Below, in pieces: positions 7,302 through 16,314 of a stretch of 39,026 bases of DNA. Origin of the DNA: Neisseria wadsworthii 9715 (GTDB taxonomy: Bacteria; Pseudomonadota; Gammaproteobacteria; Burkholderiales; Neisseriaceae); the NCBI RefSeq assembly GCF_000227765.1, contig NZ_JH165159.1, forward strand, positions 1,483,618 to 1,522,643. The letters are read 5' to 3'. Under the pieces are notes generated by a model. The model was not told where the DNA came from, did not search any database, and was given only the letters and a program-made list of their open reading frames with translations. The translations under genes were made by a program, and so were the position numbers. Position 1 is the stretch's first letter, and each line of letters opens with the position of its first letter.

Positions 7302-7631
7302 ATGAATAGTGTGGAAATGTTGCTGCTGTTTGGCATAACGGCGGTGATGGAAATTTTAGGCTGCTGGCTGCCTTATCTGTGGTTGCGGCAAAATGGTTCT
7401 CCATGGCTGTTGTTGCCAGCCGCAATTTGCCTTGCAGTGTTTTCTTGGTTACTCACGCTGCATCCTGAAGCGAGCGGGCGAGTTTATGCTGCTTACGGCG
7501 GGGTGTACGTGAGTACGGCTTTAGTGTGGCTTTGGTTGGTTGACGGCGTACGCCCGCAGCTCACGGATTGGTTGGGTGTGATTTTATGCTTGAGTGGTAT
7601 GTTGGTAATTATGTTGGGTTCGGGCAGATAG
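7302..7631 (+). CDS. YnfA/UPF0060-type small inner-membrane protein
   Basis: The 109-residue, four-helix membrane protein has the E..GCW(L)PY stretch near the end of helix 1, the [10 protein letters not shown] motif in helix 3 and GxxLCLxGMxxI near the end, all characteristic of the YnfA (UPF0060) family. Members have been proposed to be small multidrug resistance-like exporters; the substrate here is unknown. ATG at 7302 is chosen because AAGGTGG precedes it by a few bases; a GTG two codons upstream is in frame. The gene is divergent from rfbD across 146 bp. Confidence 0.85.
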   Translation: MNSVEMLLLFGITAVMEILGCWLPYLWLRQNGSPWLLLPAAICLAVFSWLLTLHPEASGRVYAAYGGVYVSTALVWLWLVDGVRPQLTDWLGVILCLSGMLVIMLGSGR

Positions 7632-7753
7632 GGATTAGGTTGAAATTGCTTAATTTTTAGGCAAATTTTAAATAGTGATATGTTTCAAATGTTAAAGCGG
7701 TTTATCCACATATTGTGCACATGGCTGCCAACATTTACTGTATATAGCCTGTA

Positions 7754-7765
7754 TGCCTGTCTGAA
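7754..7765 (+). repeat. Single uptake sequence
   Basis: One perfect TGCCTGTCTGAA in the 244-bp gap between the ynfA-type gene and the DUF445 gene. A short open frame across it (7680-7865) shows no protein-like features. Confidence 0.85.
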
Positions 7766-7875
7766 AAAGCTGCCGAAGGTTTATTTGAAAGTATATCAAG
7801 GGGTTGAACAAATCTTTTTTGCGACCATGTATAAAATAAGAAACATTGATTGGGATAAATATTAAGGATACCGCC

Positions 7876-9192
7876 ATGCAAACTCTATCTGCCGAAGTGC
7901 GCACTGCCAATGCTCGGGCGCGTTTGCGTAAAAACCGTATGTTTGCAACCGGCTTGCTGGTTTTGGCATGTGTGTTGTTTATTGTTGCTACGATTTTTGT
8001 GGGCCGTTACCCGGCTTTGGGCTATCTGAAAGCCTTTGCAGAAGCGGCAATGGTCGGTGCGCTGGCGGATTGGTTTGCGGTTACCGCGCTGTTCCGCCAT
8101 CCGCTTGGTTTACCGATTCCGCATACGGCGATTCTGCCAAAAAACCAGCACCGTATTGCAGAAGAGCTGGGGCGTTTTATCGAACATAATTTTTTACAGG
8201 ATAAACCGATTGCGCTTAGGGTGTATCAGGCCGAGCCGAGTGAAAAACTGCTTTATTGGTTGAGCAAAAACCGCAAACAATGGTTGCCCAATCTGGCTGC
8301 GCAGATTCCAACTTTGCTGAAAACAGCCAAGCCCGAGCAGGTGGCCCGTTTCGGAAGCCAAATGCTGATGCAGCAATACAGTGGTGACAAAATCGGCAAA
8401 GCGCTGGCGGATATATTGATTTCCGTCAAGCGGCAGGGGTTGGACGATGTGTTGCTTTGCGCTTTGATGAAGCAGATGCGCCGTTGGTTAAAACATCCTG
8501 AAACACGTATGATGCTGGAGCAGAGTTTGAACGAATGGGCGGTAAAAATCGAACGTGATGCGCCGAATACTTGGGATAAAATCAAAGCTTCGCTTAAAGG
8601 TACGCTGCTGGAAAAAGTGGACGGCTGGATTTCGGAAAAAGCTTTGGATTGGGCCGACGGCTATTTGGCTGCAGCATTGGAGAATCCGCAGCACAAGCTG
8701 CGCCGGTCTGCTTCGGAGCAGATTGACCGTATCGCACACGCATTAAGGCATTCTCGCTTATGGCACCGGCGGTTGGAGGCAACCAAACGTGAATTGGCGG
8801 CTTCGTTGGCTTTGCAGGAGGCGGTAACGAGCTTGTGGCAGGGTTTGCAGCAATGGTCGCATGAAGATGTGAAAAAAGCGGATTCGCTGGTTCGGGCGCA
8901 GATGGAAAAATTGCTGGAGCATATGCTGCGGCAGGCGGCGGAATATCCTCAGTTTATGCGGCGGATGGATGTGCGCGTTTCGCTGATAGTGCGTGATTTG
9001 GTAAACAACTATAAAGACCGTGTTGCGGCTTTCGTAACTGAAAAAGTGAAGGGCTGGGACAGCGCGCAGATGGTGGAAAAATTGGAATTGAGCGTGGGAA
9101 AGGATTTGCAGTTTATCCGCATCAACGGTACGCTGGTCGGCGGTTTGGTGGGGCTGGTAATCTATTGCGTGTCGGAGTGGGTGTTGAAGTAG
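7876..9192 (+). CDS. DUF445 family membrane protein (YjiN-like)
   Basis: The 438 residues start with a membrane segment at about 25-47, followed by the family's conserved EAAMVGALADWFAVTALFRHPLG stretch (about 57-79), a long soluble helical region, and a C-terminal membrane helix (about 415-435). Length matches E. coli YjiN (426). The biochemical role of DUF445 proteins is not established. ATG at 7876 is preceded by AAGGAT; ten more codons are open upstream but lack a site. Transcribed alone, ending near a MITE-like repeat and an uptake-sequence hairpin. Confidence 0.85.
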   Translation: MQTLSAEVRTANARARLRKNRMFATGLLVLACVLFIVATIFVGRYPALGYLKAFAEAAMVGALADWFAVTALFRHPLGLPIPHTAILPKNQHRIAEELGRFIEHNFLQDKPIALRVYQAEPSEKLLYWLSKNRKQWLPNLAAQIPTLLKTAKPEQVARFGSQMLMQQYSGDKIGKALADILISVKRQGLDDVLLCALMKQMRRWLKHPETRMMLEQSLNEWAVKIERDAPNTWDKIKASLKGTLLEKVDGWISEKALDWADGYLAAALENPQHKLRRSASEQIDRIAHALRHSRLWHRRLEATKRELAASLALQEAVTSLWQGLQQWSHEDVKKADSLVRAQMEKLLEHMLRQAAEYPQFMRRMDVRVSLIVRDLVNNYKDRVAAFVTEKVKGWDSAQMVEKLELSVGKDLQFIRINGTLVGGLVGLVIYCVSEWVLK

Positions 9193-9216
9193 TTTTTTGG
9201 AATTATTCAGATGGTT

Positions 9217-9349
9217 TATGGTGAACCAACTTAAAAAACGTATGCTTGTTATATTCTGTAGTTAAGTCACTTACATAGTAACAATAACGTCATACTCGGG
9301 TTTGGCTCGAGTATGACGTGTATATTTTTTCTTAAATTGATTGACTATA
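9217..9349. repeat. MITE-like repeat with terminal inverted repeats
   Basis: The left end TATGGTGAACCAACTTAA (9217-9234) is matched in reverse by TTAAATTGATTGACTATA (9332-9349). The core at 9289-9317 is a hairpin: GTCATACTCG pairs perfectly with CGAGTATGAC. The same ends and a related core occur at 34159-34289 (131 bp) and, decayed, at 2731-2842. There is no coding capacity, so any mobility would need a transposase elsewhere. A further end-like sequence, TATAGTTAAACTAAAA, follows at 9375-9390. Confidence 0.65.
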
Positions 9350-9411
9350 GTTTTAAGTCTGAGCATGATGGCGCTATAGTTAAACTAAAATTATCAATAT
9401 CTCTCGTAAAA

Positions 9412-9440
9412 TGCCTGTCTGAAAACTTTTCAGACAGGCA
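9412..9440. terminator. Uptake-sequence hairpin between convergent genes
   Basis: TGCCTGTCTGAA (9412-9423) and its complement (9429-9440), 5-base loop. It can terminate both the DUF445 gene and the minus-strand polymerase gene ending at 9457. Confidence 0.8.
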
Positions 9441-9456
9441 TTATGCTGTCGTATGG

Positions 9457-10644
9457 TTAAGTCCTTTTTCTACTAATCAGCAGCAAGCAGCCTAAAAACA
9501 TTTGAATCCAAGTTGAAATCAGAGTCATATATTGGTCTTGCAGCATTTGGGTTAGCAAGGGGTAAAGCGAGATGGCGTAAATAATCATGCAAAAATCGTT
9601 GGTTTTACGTGCTTGTTTATACAGTATCCAGTGTATCGGCAAAAAAATCAGTGGGATAAAAAAGCCGAACACATAGAAATCCCGCACATACACTTCATAA
9701 ACTGTATAGAGATTGGTTGGTGCGGGTGTGAATTGATAGCCTTTTACAATCGGCCCGGGCGGATCGGTCAAACCGAATGCAGAGAGTATGCTCAAAATAA
9801 AACGCAAGGAATAATCGCCGAAAGCCAGTGTTTTTAATTCATCCGTAATCATGGATAGGGCTACGAAAGGTGCAATGAAATAACTATGTGCGCTTTCAAT
9901 GAAGCTGGCAGCATTCTCGCTCAAAGAAGCATCGGCAGATGCGCCTTTAGAAGTTAGAGCAGCCACTAAAAAGAACATACCCAACAAAACAGAGCTCAAA
10001 ACAGCCAGAGTTTTCAGTCTAATTTTACCCATCACGGCCAAGGGCGTAACCGTGAAGATAAAGATCATCAGGAAGAATGTGCGTCCGGTGGTGAGATAAG
10101 CATAAATCAGGGCGAGCAACACGGCTAACATTGCCTGCCATTTGTTCAGCTCTTTTTTTGCGGCGTAATACACGCCTACTGAAGCGCTCAAAAATGCCAG
10201 CGTATATAAATAGCCCAGTTTACCCATGTCTTTGCCTTCATTATTGAATACATAACGCAAGCGGGTGTAGCCCGAGCTGGTAAAAATACTTTCCCCTGCA
10301 TAATCGACAACCATTTGATAAAACGTTGGCAATGCAGCAATTAATGCCAGCTGTATAATCGTAAATATTTTTTTATTCAATTGGTATTGCGGGGCATTCG
10401 GCATAAAGCCCGGCTTGAATGGCCGTGTACAGACCATCATGAATAAAGCAATCAGCTGTACACATATTTGAATGAATAAATATTCTTCTGAAATCGGTCG
10501 ATAAGTGTGTTGAAAAAAAGCATAAGCCACAAAAATAGCCGACCAAACGCCGAAGTAGAGGGTAAACGGATTAAATGGCCCCAGTCTGAAATATTTAGAT
10601 AGGAAAAATCCGCTTAAAGAAATGAGGGTTAAAATAACCAACAT
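9457..10644 (-). CDS. Oligosaccharide repeat-unit polymerase-like membrane protein (Wzy type)
   Basis: The 395 residues form ten or more membrane helices. LTTGRTFF (about 183-190) and the PAPTNLYTVYEVYVRDFYVFGF stretch (about 308-329, large periplasmic loop) are typical of the O-antigen/oligosaccharide repeat-unit polymerase family (TIGR04370-like). Such enzymes join lipid-linked repeat units in the periplasm. Sequence similarity in this class is weak, so the substrate cannot be named. No flippase or glycosyltransferase genes lie beside it. The 290-bp region upstream is very AT-rich. Its solitary position and AT content suggest acquisition separately from a polysaccharide locus. Confidence 0.7.
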   Translation of the reverse strand: MLVILTLISLSGFFLSKYFRLGPFNPFTLYFGVWSAIFVAYAFFQHTYRPISEEYLFIQICVQLIALFMMVCTRPFKPGFMPNAPQYQLNKKIFTIIQLALIAALPTFYQMVVDYAGESIFTSSGYTRLRYVFNNEGKDMGKLGYLYTLAFLSASVGVYYAAKKELNKWQAMLAVLLALIYAYLTTGRTFFLMIFIFTVTPLAVMGKIRLKTLAVLSSVLLGMFFLVAALTSKGASADASLSENAASFIESAHSYFIAPFVALSMITDELKTLAFGDYSLRFILSILSAFGLTDPPGPIVKGYQFTPAPTNLYTVYEVYVRDFYVFGFFIPLIFLPIHWILYKQARKTNDFCMIIYAISLYPLLTQMLQDQYMTLISTWIQMFLGCLLLISRKRT

Positions 10645-10851
10645 AGAATATCAAATGTGTTTGCCAGGATGAAAGTAAGTAAAAAATGCTTATTCATTAT
10701 AATGCATTTGTTATTAATTTGTAATTTAAATTACGGATTTAAATGAAATTATTTTATATAAATTTACTTTATAAGATATAGTTAGCATAATAATATTTAT
10801 TCTGGTTTTATATACGGTGATATATTTCGTTGCCACATGCTTTAAAAACAA

Positions 10852-10879
10852 TGCCTGTCTGAATCTTTCAGACAGGCAT
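10852..10879 (-). terminator. Uptake-sequence hairpin behind glnD
   Basis: TGCCTGTCTGAA (10852-10863) and its complement (10868-10879) with a 4-base loop, about 60 bp behind the glnD stop codon. The region 10645-10851 to its left is AT-rich, non-coding and probably holds the promoter of the polymerase-like gene. Confidence 0.75.
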
Positions 10880-10937
10880 TGTTTCAAAATTACACTGAAA
10901 AATCAGCCGAATGTTAAAGCATAATCATTTTAAATAT

Positions 10938-13496
10938 TCAAATGCTTAGTTGCTCAAGAAGCCGCTGTTTTAATAGTAGCTGCTGTTTCGGGTTGGCAAG
11001 TTGCGGGCTGTATAGCAGAAAACTGTCTTCCACACGTTCGTCTAAAGTATTGATTTTGGCGTAGCGCAGGCTAATGCCGAGTTCGGCAAACACTTCTGTG
11101 ATGTCGGCCAGCAGAAAAGGGCGGTTGACTGTAATAATCTCCAGCGTAAACCAGCCGGGATAGTCTTCTTCTTCGGAGAGAAACAGGTTGGGCGCAATCG
11201 GTTGATGTCGGGCGCGGCGGCTTTTTATTCCACTTGATAAATTATTGACGCGGAATTTGCCTTGTATAAAGCAGTTTAGTTCTTTTTCCAGCGATGTGCG
11301 GATGCGCGGGTAGTCGTGCGGGCTGTAATGATTGGGAAACTGAACAACGAATGTATCCAGAATATAGTTGTGTTCGGTTACGAAAGCGCGCGCTGCCACA
11401 ATATCCAAGCCGGACCGGCTGAAAATGCGGCACAAGCGGGTAAACAGGCGGTCGGCGTTGGGCATGTATACCATTACTTGCAAAGTAGCGGCATCTTGCA
11501 GGTTGCGTATAGCAATTTGTGATTCTTCCAAATGTTCAATCAGAATCGGCAGATGCCAGAGGATTTCCTGCTCTTCATGCCGCACGAAATAAGCAGGACC
11601 GAGCGCTTGCCACAAGCGGCGCTGCTGCTTAGCATCATAACCGGCTTGAGTGAGCGCTTCGGTGGCACTGTTTTGGCGGATACTTGTAATGGCTTTGCGG
11701 TTTTTTTCCACACCGGCCAGGCGTTGTGCTGTCGAGTGAAACAAATTTTCCAGCAAACCGGCTTTCCATGAATTCCAGATTTTCGGGTTGGTGCCGCGGA
11801 TATCAACTACGGTAAGCAGATAAAGGGCGGTCAACCGCTCTTGTGTTTTAACACGGTCGCAGAAACGGGTAATCACATCAATATCATAAATATCTTCTTT
11901 TTGGGCTACGGTGGACATTAACAAGTGGTCTTCAACCAGCCAAGTGAGCAGGTCACTTTCTTCTTGGTTGAGGAAATGGTCTCGGGCAAATTGTGCCGCA
12001 TCTTTTGTGCCTTCCACGGCATGGTCGCCACCACGGCCTTTGGCAATGTCATGAAACATGGCGGCCAAATAAAGCACGTGTTTTTTCTCAAACGAATACA
12101 TCAATCCCGAAGCAAAAGGTAATTCATGGGCATGGGCGTCTATGGCCAGGCGGCGCATATTGCGCAGCACCATCAGGATGTGGTCGTCAACAGGGTAAAT
12201 GTGGAATAAGTCGTGTTGCAGCAGGCCGGTGATTTTTTCCCAGGCAGGCAGGTATTGGCCGAGCACACCGTAAAGATTGAGAAAACGCATGGTGCGGGTC
12301 AGGCCGTTACCGGTTTTGAAAAAGCCGATGAAGCGCTCGCGGTTAACGGGATTTAGGTAAAAATCTTTATTGATATTGCGGGTTGCTGCCCACCATTGGC
12401 GCAAAGTTTGGGGCGCGATGGTTTTCAAATCGTTGCGATTCTGGATGATTTCGATGATTTTGAAAATATGGGTAGGGTCGTTGCGGAACAGGTTTTTATC
12501 TTTTACCGCGATTTGGTTGTCGACTTGGTAATATTCGTCGTCGATATGGTGTATATGGCGGGGCAATACTGAATAAACACGGCCGCGGAGCATGGGGATA
12601 ATGATGCCGTTAAGTTGTTTAACGGTTTTTGTGGCGCGGTAGAGCCGGTGCATCAGTTTTTCACTTTTTATGCGGTTATTGTCATTTTGAAAACCCATGT
12701 CTGTGGCGATTTTGTTTTGCAAATCAAAAATCAACCTGTCTTCTTCACGGCCCGCGGCCAAATGCAGCTCGATTCGGATGCGTGCCAGCTGCTTGTGGCT
12801 GTTGGAAAGCAAACCGGCTTCCATACGCGTGAGTACACGGTTATGCACCAATGAATGTGCTGATGTTGATAAACCCTGTGCTTTGGCCAGCCACATCATG
12901 GTGTGGATATCGCGCAGGCCGCCGGGGCAGGTTTTGATGTTTGGTTCAAGTAGTGCACCGGAACCTTTTTGCTTATCGTGGCGCTGCTGCATTTCTACCA
13001 ATTTACCTTCGATAAACAGAGCGGCATTGCGTTGCAGGTTGAGTTTTTGAAGCATGGCATTCGCGGTGGCTTGGTCGCCGCAAATAAAGCGTGCTTCGAG
13101 GAACGCTGTTTCGCCGCTAAGGTCGTCTTCAATACTGCGGCATAATTGATCTATGCTGCCAACTTTGGCTGCGGGCGTAAGCTGCATATCCCATAGAGTT
13201 TGAATCAACGCAGTGGCGGCCTCTTGCTGCGCTTCGGTCAGCGCTGTGTTTGAAACCACGGCCAAATCCAAATCGGAATAGGGATACATTTCCCGCCTGC
13301 CGAAACCGCCTGTTGCCAGCAAGCATATGCCGCTATCGTCAAATAATTCCTGCCACAATGAGGAAAGCATGTTGTCTAAAGCTTGGGTGTATTGCTCGAA
13401 AAAAACATTAGGCTGCCGCTTGACCAAATAGGCAGCGATGGCTTGTTCTTTTTTTAGGCTTAATTCTTTTGCAAGGGTTGAGGCAGAGTTAGGCAT
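10938..13496 (-). CDS. glnD: [Protein-PII] uridylyltransferase / uridylyl-removing enzyme
   Basis: Bifunctional sensor of glutamine that adds UMP to, and removes it from, PII proteins, and so controls nitrogen assimilation. The 852 residues hold a nucleotidyltransferase domain (GGFGRRE at 63-69, with Asp75 and Asp77 of the DLD pair), an HD domain for UMP removal (FHD at 481-483), and two C-terminal ACT domains (about 678-755 and 785-852) that bind glutamine. E. coli GlnD has 890 residues. No PII gene is adjacent. A single uptake sequence (13517-13528) lies just upstream of the start. Confidence 0.95.
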   Translation of the reverse strand: MPNSASTLAKELSLKKEQAIAAYLVKRQPNVFFEQYTQALDNMLSSLWQELFDDSGICLLATGGFGRREMYPYSDLDLAVVSNTALTEAQQEAATALIQTLWDMQLTPAAKVGSIDQLCRSIEDDLSGETAFLEARFICGDQATANAMLQKLNLQRNAALFIEGKLVEMQQRHDKQKGSGALLEPNIKTCPGGLRDIHTMMWLAKAQGLSTSAHSLVHNRVLTRMEAGLLSNSHKQLARIRIELHLAAGREEDRLIFDLQNKIATDMGFQNDNNRIKSEKLMHRLYRATKTVKQLNGIIIPMLRGRVYSVLPRHIHHIDDEYYQVDNQIAVKDKNLFRNDPTHIFKIIEIIQNRNDLKTIAPQTLRQWWAATRNINKDFYLNPVNRERFIGFFKTGNGLTRTMRFLNLYGVLGQYLPAWEKITGLLQHDLFHIYPVDDHILMVLRNMRRLAIDAHAHELPFASGLMYSFEKKHVLYLAAMFHDIAKGRGGDHAVEGTKDAAQFARDHFLNQEESDLLTWLVEDHLLMSTVAQKEDIYDIDVITRFCDRVKTQERLTALYLLTVVDIRGTNPKIWNSWKAGLLENLFHSTAQRLAGVEKNRKAITSIRQNSATEALTQAGYDAKQQRRLWQALGPAYFVRHEEQEILWHLPILIEHLEESQIAIRNLQDAATLQVMVYMPNADRLFTRLCRIFSRSGLDIVAARAFVTEHNYILDTFVVQFPNHYSPHDYPRIRTSLEKELNCFIQGKFRVNNLSSGIKSRRARHQPIAPNLFLSEEEDYPGWFTLEIITVNRPFLLADITEVFAELGISLRYAKINTLDERVEDSFLLYSPQLANPKQQLLLKQRLLEQLSI

Positions 13497-13516
13497 GGCG
13501 GTTTCACTTAGTTGGT

Positions 13517-13528
13517 TTCAGACAGGCA
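13517..13528 (-). repeat. Single uptake sequence upstream of glnD
   Basis: Perfect TTCAGACAGGCA 20 bp upstream of the glnD start codon, unpaired within hairpin distance. Confidence 0.85.
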
Positions 13529-13577
13529 TTTTGATTCCGAATTATATAGCGCTATTGTTTCATCATGCATAATACGA

Positions 13578-13606
13578 TGCCTGTCTGAAAAATATTCAGA
13601 CAGGCA
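13578..13606 (-). terminator. Uptake-sequence hairpin behind metF
   Basis: TGCCTGTCTGAA (13578-13589) and its complement (13595-13606), 5-base loop, 22 bp behind the metF stop codon. Confidence 0.8.
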
Positions 13607-13628
13607 TCGTGTAGATAAGCATAGAATT

Positions 13629-14462
13629 TTAATAACCTAAACGCTGGCAAATGGTGGATACCAAACCTGCTTGGTTGAGTGTATAAAAATGCAGTCCCGG
13701 TGCGCCTTCGCGTAACAGGCGTTCACACATTTCGGTAACCACATCCAGAGCCAGCGATTTAATGGCAGCTGTATCGTCGGCATAAGATTGCAGCTTCAAG
13801 CGCAGCCAGCGGGGGATTTCCGCGCCGCAAGTATCGGAGAAGCGGGTCAGCTTGGAGAAGCTGGCAATCGGCATAATGCCGGGAATAATCGGAATATCTA
13901 CCCCACGGCCTTGTACGTCGTCGACAAAGCGGAAATAGGCATCGGTATTGTAAAAATATTGGGTAATGGCCGAATCGGCGCCGGCTTTGACTTTGCGTAC
14001 AAAATTATTCAAGTCGTCTTCCGCGCTGCGTGCTTGCGGGTGAAATTCGGGATAAGCCGCCACTTCAATATGGAAATGGTCGCCGAATTCGTTTTTAATC
14101 AATGAAACCAATTCATTGGCGTAAAACAAGCCGTCCATCCCCGCGCCCATGCCGGAAGGAATATCGCCGCGCAGTGCAACAATATGGCGTATGCCCAAGG
14201 CTTTATATTCGTTCAGCAAATCAACCACTTCTTGCGGCTGCATGCCGATACAGGGTAAATGTGGTGCAGCAGCAATACCTTCGCTTAAAATATCCTGAAT
14301 GGTTTGCATCGTGCCTTCTCTGGTGGAACCGCCTGCGCCGGAGGTGCAGCTGAAGAAATCCGGTGCGTATTGGCTGAGCTGCTTGCGTGTAATTACCTGT
14401 TTGGCACGGCCTTCGGGTGTGCGGGTAGGGAAGAATTCGAAACTGAGTTTGGGCAGCGACAT
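13629..14462 (-). CDS. metF: 5,10-methylenetetrahydrofolate reductase
   Basis: Flavoenzyme that reduces 5,10-methylene- to 5-methyltetrahydrofolate, the methyl donor for methionine synthesis. The 277-residue TIM-barrel protein has the N-terminal SFEFFP motif with the catalytic Glu, the VALRGDIP strand (about 94-101), which carries the folate-binding Asp, and the TQYFYN flavin/folate-site segment (about 166-171). Length is typical of bacterial MetF (296 in E. coli). GGAG lies 10 bases before the ATG. Transcribed alone. Confidence 0.95.
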   Translation of the reverse strand: MSLPKLSFEFFPTRTPEGRAKQVITRKQLSQYAPDFFSCTSGAGGSTREGTMQTIQDILSEGIAAAPHLPCIGMQPQEVVDLLNEYKALGIRHIVALRGDIPSGMGAGMDGLFYANELVSLIKNEFGDHFHIEVAAYPEFHPQARSAEDDLNNFVRKVKAGADSAITQYFYNTDAYFRFVDDVQGRGVDIPIIPGIMPIASFSKLTRFSDTCGAEIPRWLRLKLQSYADDTAAIKSLALDVVTEMCERLLREGAPGLHFYTLNQAGLVSTICQRLGY

Positions 14463-14630
14463 GCTTGTAGCTCCATAATATTTTTAGATGATGCTTAGGT
14501 TATGTGCTTGATTGTGCAAGTGCAAGCAATAAAGGCTATTTTTCTTGTGAAAAATATTCTTTTAGATATGAATTTAATTATTGCTCACATATTTTTCTTA
14601 AAAAATCATATGCTTGCTTAAATACAGTAA

Positions 14631-14670
14631 TGCCTGTCTGAAAACAGGTTGATAAGTTTTCAGACAGGCA
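14631..14670 (-). terminator. Uptake-sequence hairpin behind hemA
   Basis: TGCCTGTCTGAA (14631-14642) extended by AAAAC, pairing with GTTTTCAGACAGGCA (14656-14670). It lies 24 bp behind the hemA stop codon. Confidence 0.8.
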
Positions 14671-14694
14671 TTATTGCTCTTTAGATTTATGCGA

Positions 14695-15954
14695 TTATGA
14701 TTTATCAGAATTGTGCAGGCGGTAAATCCGGGCAACCGCTTCCGATAATTCGTTATTATGGCTGCTGGCTTTGGAAAGCGTTTGTGTGGGTGAATGCAGC
14801 AACTTATTGGTAAGCTGTACGGATAATCGCTCAAGCACTTCTTCCGGAGATGTGCCTTTAGCCAACTGCTTCATTGCGTTTTCCAAAACATAACGGCGGG
14901 CGCGTTCGCCTTCGTCTCGTAATGCTCGAATCAGCGGCACGTTTTGCCGGCTGCGCTGCCAGTCGATAAATTCAGCCACTTTTTGCGCCACCATTGCCTC
15001 GGCTTCCGCTGCCGCACGCTGGCGGGATTCTTTACCTGTTTCAATGATTCCTGTCATATCGTCAACGGTGTAAAGATAAATATCGTCCAGCTCGGTAACT
15101 TGCTCTTCAATATCTCGCGGCACTGCCAAATCCAGCATAAATACGGGCATATGCTGCCGCTCTTTCAAGGCTTTTTCCACCATGCCTTTGCCGATAATAG
15201 GCAATTGGCTGGCCGTAGAAGAAACCACCACATCATAATCGGACAAAACGGAAGGCAAATCACTCAGCAAACAGGGCTCGGCATTCACGCTTAATTTGTC
15301 GCACAGTTCTTGCGCACGAGGCAATGTGCGGTTAGCAACGGTAATAAGGTTAGGTTTTTTAGCGGCGAAATAAGTAGCCACCAATTCGATCATTTCACCC
15401 GCGCCGACGAATAGAACATTTAAATCGCTTACGGAAGGGAAAATCTGTTCGGCCATTTTCACTGATGCAGCCGCCATAGAAACGGAATTTTCGCCTACTG
15501 CGGTAGAGGAGCGGATTTCTTTGGCTACGGAGAATGTTTTTTGAAATAAGGCATTCAGCCAAGTGCTGACAGCGGATTGCTCTTGGGCAATCCGCACGGC
15601 GTCTTTGAGCTGCCCCAGAATCTGCGGTTCGCCCAACACCATGCTGTCCAAGCCGCAGGCTACGCGGAATGCGTGCTGTATGGTTTCGCTGCACCCGTAG
15701 GTATAAAGATAAGGACGGATTTCTTCAATCGCCAAGCCTTGATAGTTCGCCAGCCACTGCACAACGGTTTCCGCATCGCCCACGCAATACAATTCGGTTC
15801 GATTGCAGGTAGATAATATAACTGCTTCTTGCGCGGCGCGGCTGTTTACCAAGTTGCCTACGGCTTCAGGCAATACCGCAGCGGCAAACGCAAGTTTTTC
15901 GCGTATGCTCAAAGGAGCAGTTTGATGGTTCAAACCTACGGCAGTCAGTTGCAT
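14695..15954 (-). CDS. hemA: Glutamyl-tRNA reductase
   Basis: First committed enzyme of C5-pathway heme synthesis: it reduces glutamyl-tRNA(Glu) to glutamate-1-semialdehyde with NADPH. Catalytic Cys50 sits in STCNRTE (48-54), and the N-terminal GLNHQTAPL motif (7-15) is intact. The NADPH domain (GAGEM, about 186-190) and the C-terminal helical dimerisation domain follow. The 419 residues match the family (418 in E. coli). Transcribed alone here, away from prfA or hemB. Confidence 0.96.
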   Translation of the reverse strand: MQLTAVGLNHQTAPLSIREKLAFAAAVLPEAVGNLVNSRAAQEAVILSTCNRTELYCVGDAETVVQWLANYQGLAIEEIRPYLYTYGCSETIQHAFRVACGLDSMVLGEPQILGQLKDAVRIAQEQSAVSTWLNALFQKTFSVAKEIRSSTAVGENSVSMAAASVKMAEQIFPSVSDLNVLFVGAGEMIELVATYFAAKKPNLITVANRTLPRAQELCDKLSVNAEPCLLSDLPSVLSDYDVVVSSTASQLPIIGKGMVEKALKERQHMPVFMLDLAVPRDIEEQVTELDDIYLYTVDDMTGIIETGKESRQRAAAEAEAMVAQKVAEFIDWQRSRQNVPLIRALRDEGERARRYVLENAMKQLAKGTSPEEVLERLSVQLTNKLLHSPTQTLSKASSHNNELSEAVARIYRLHNSDKS

Positions 15955-16314
15955 GGCGGGATTTCTAGCTTGGGAGAATGTGGAATAAATAAACGCACTA
16001 TTGTATCAAAAAAATGGATATAAGTATGCGGGGTTTGAGCAATGACGGATCAACCGGATTATCTGTTTATACTGGTGGCCGCATGAATTTCCGAGTGATT
16101 ATCCTGCTTCGGTTGGCCTGCTGTTGAATGGTAATTGATGTAGATCGCCGATGAATAGGTCGATTGGCAAGATTTCTTGGTAAACAAGACTTAAAGTTAG
16201 TGCTTTTTTATTTTTTTATGATATAAGTATAAAAGCAATTGGGCTAATAAATTATTTTTAGAAATGGCGCGCTTTTGTTACGCAAAAAGCGTTTTACACA
16301 GGAAACTGATAAAC
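15955..16314. other. Intergenic region with two overlapping micro-ORFs
   Basis: This is a divergent gap between hemA and the next plus-strand gene. Two tiny frames overlap as ATGA: 16042-16086 (14 residues, MTDQPDYLFILVAA) and 16083-16127 (14 residues, MNFRVIILLRLACC). Neither has a clear ribosome binding site. In the third frame a fragment (WWPHEFPSDYP and on) stops at an early TGA. The stretch may be the remains of a gene. An AT-rich segment (16200-16260) just before the next gene could hold its promoter. Confidence 0.35.

Noticed and set aside
7680-7865. A 61-codon frame upstream of the DUF445 gene
   Set aside because: No ribosome binding site, runs through an uptake sequence, and shows no family features.
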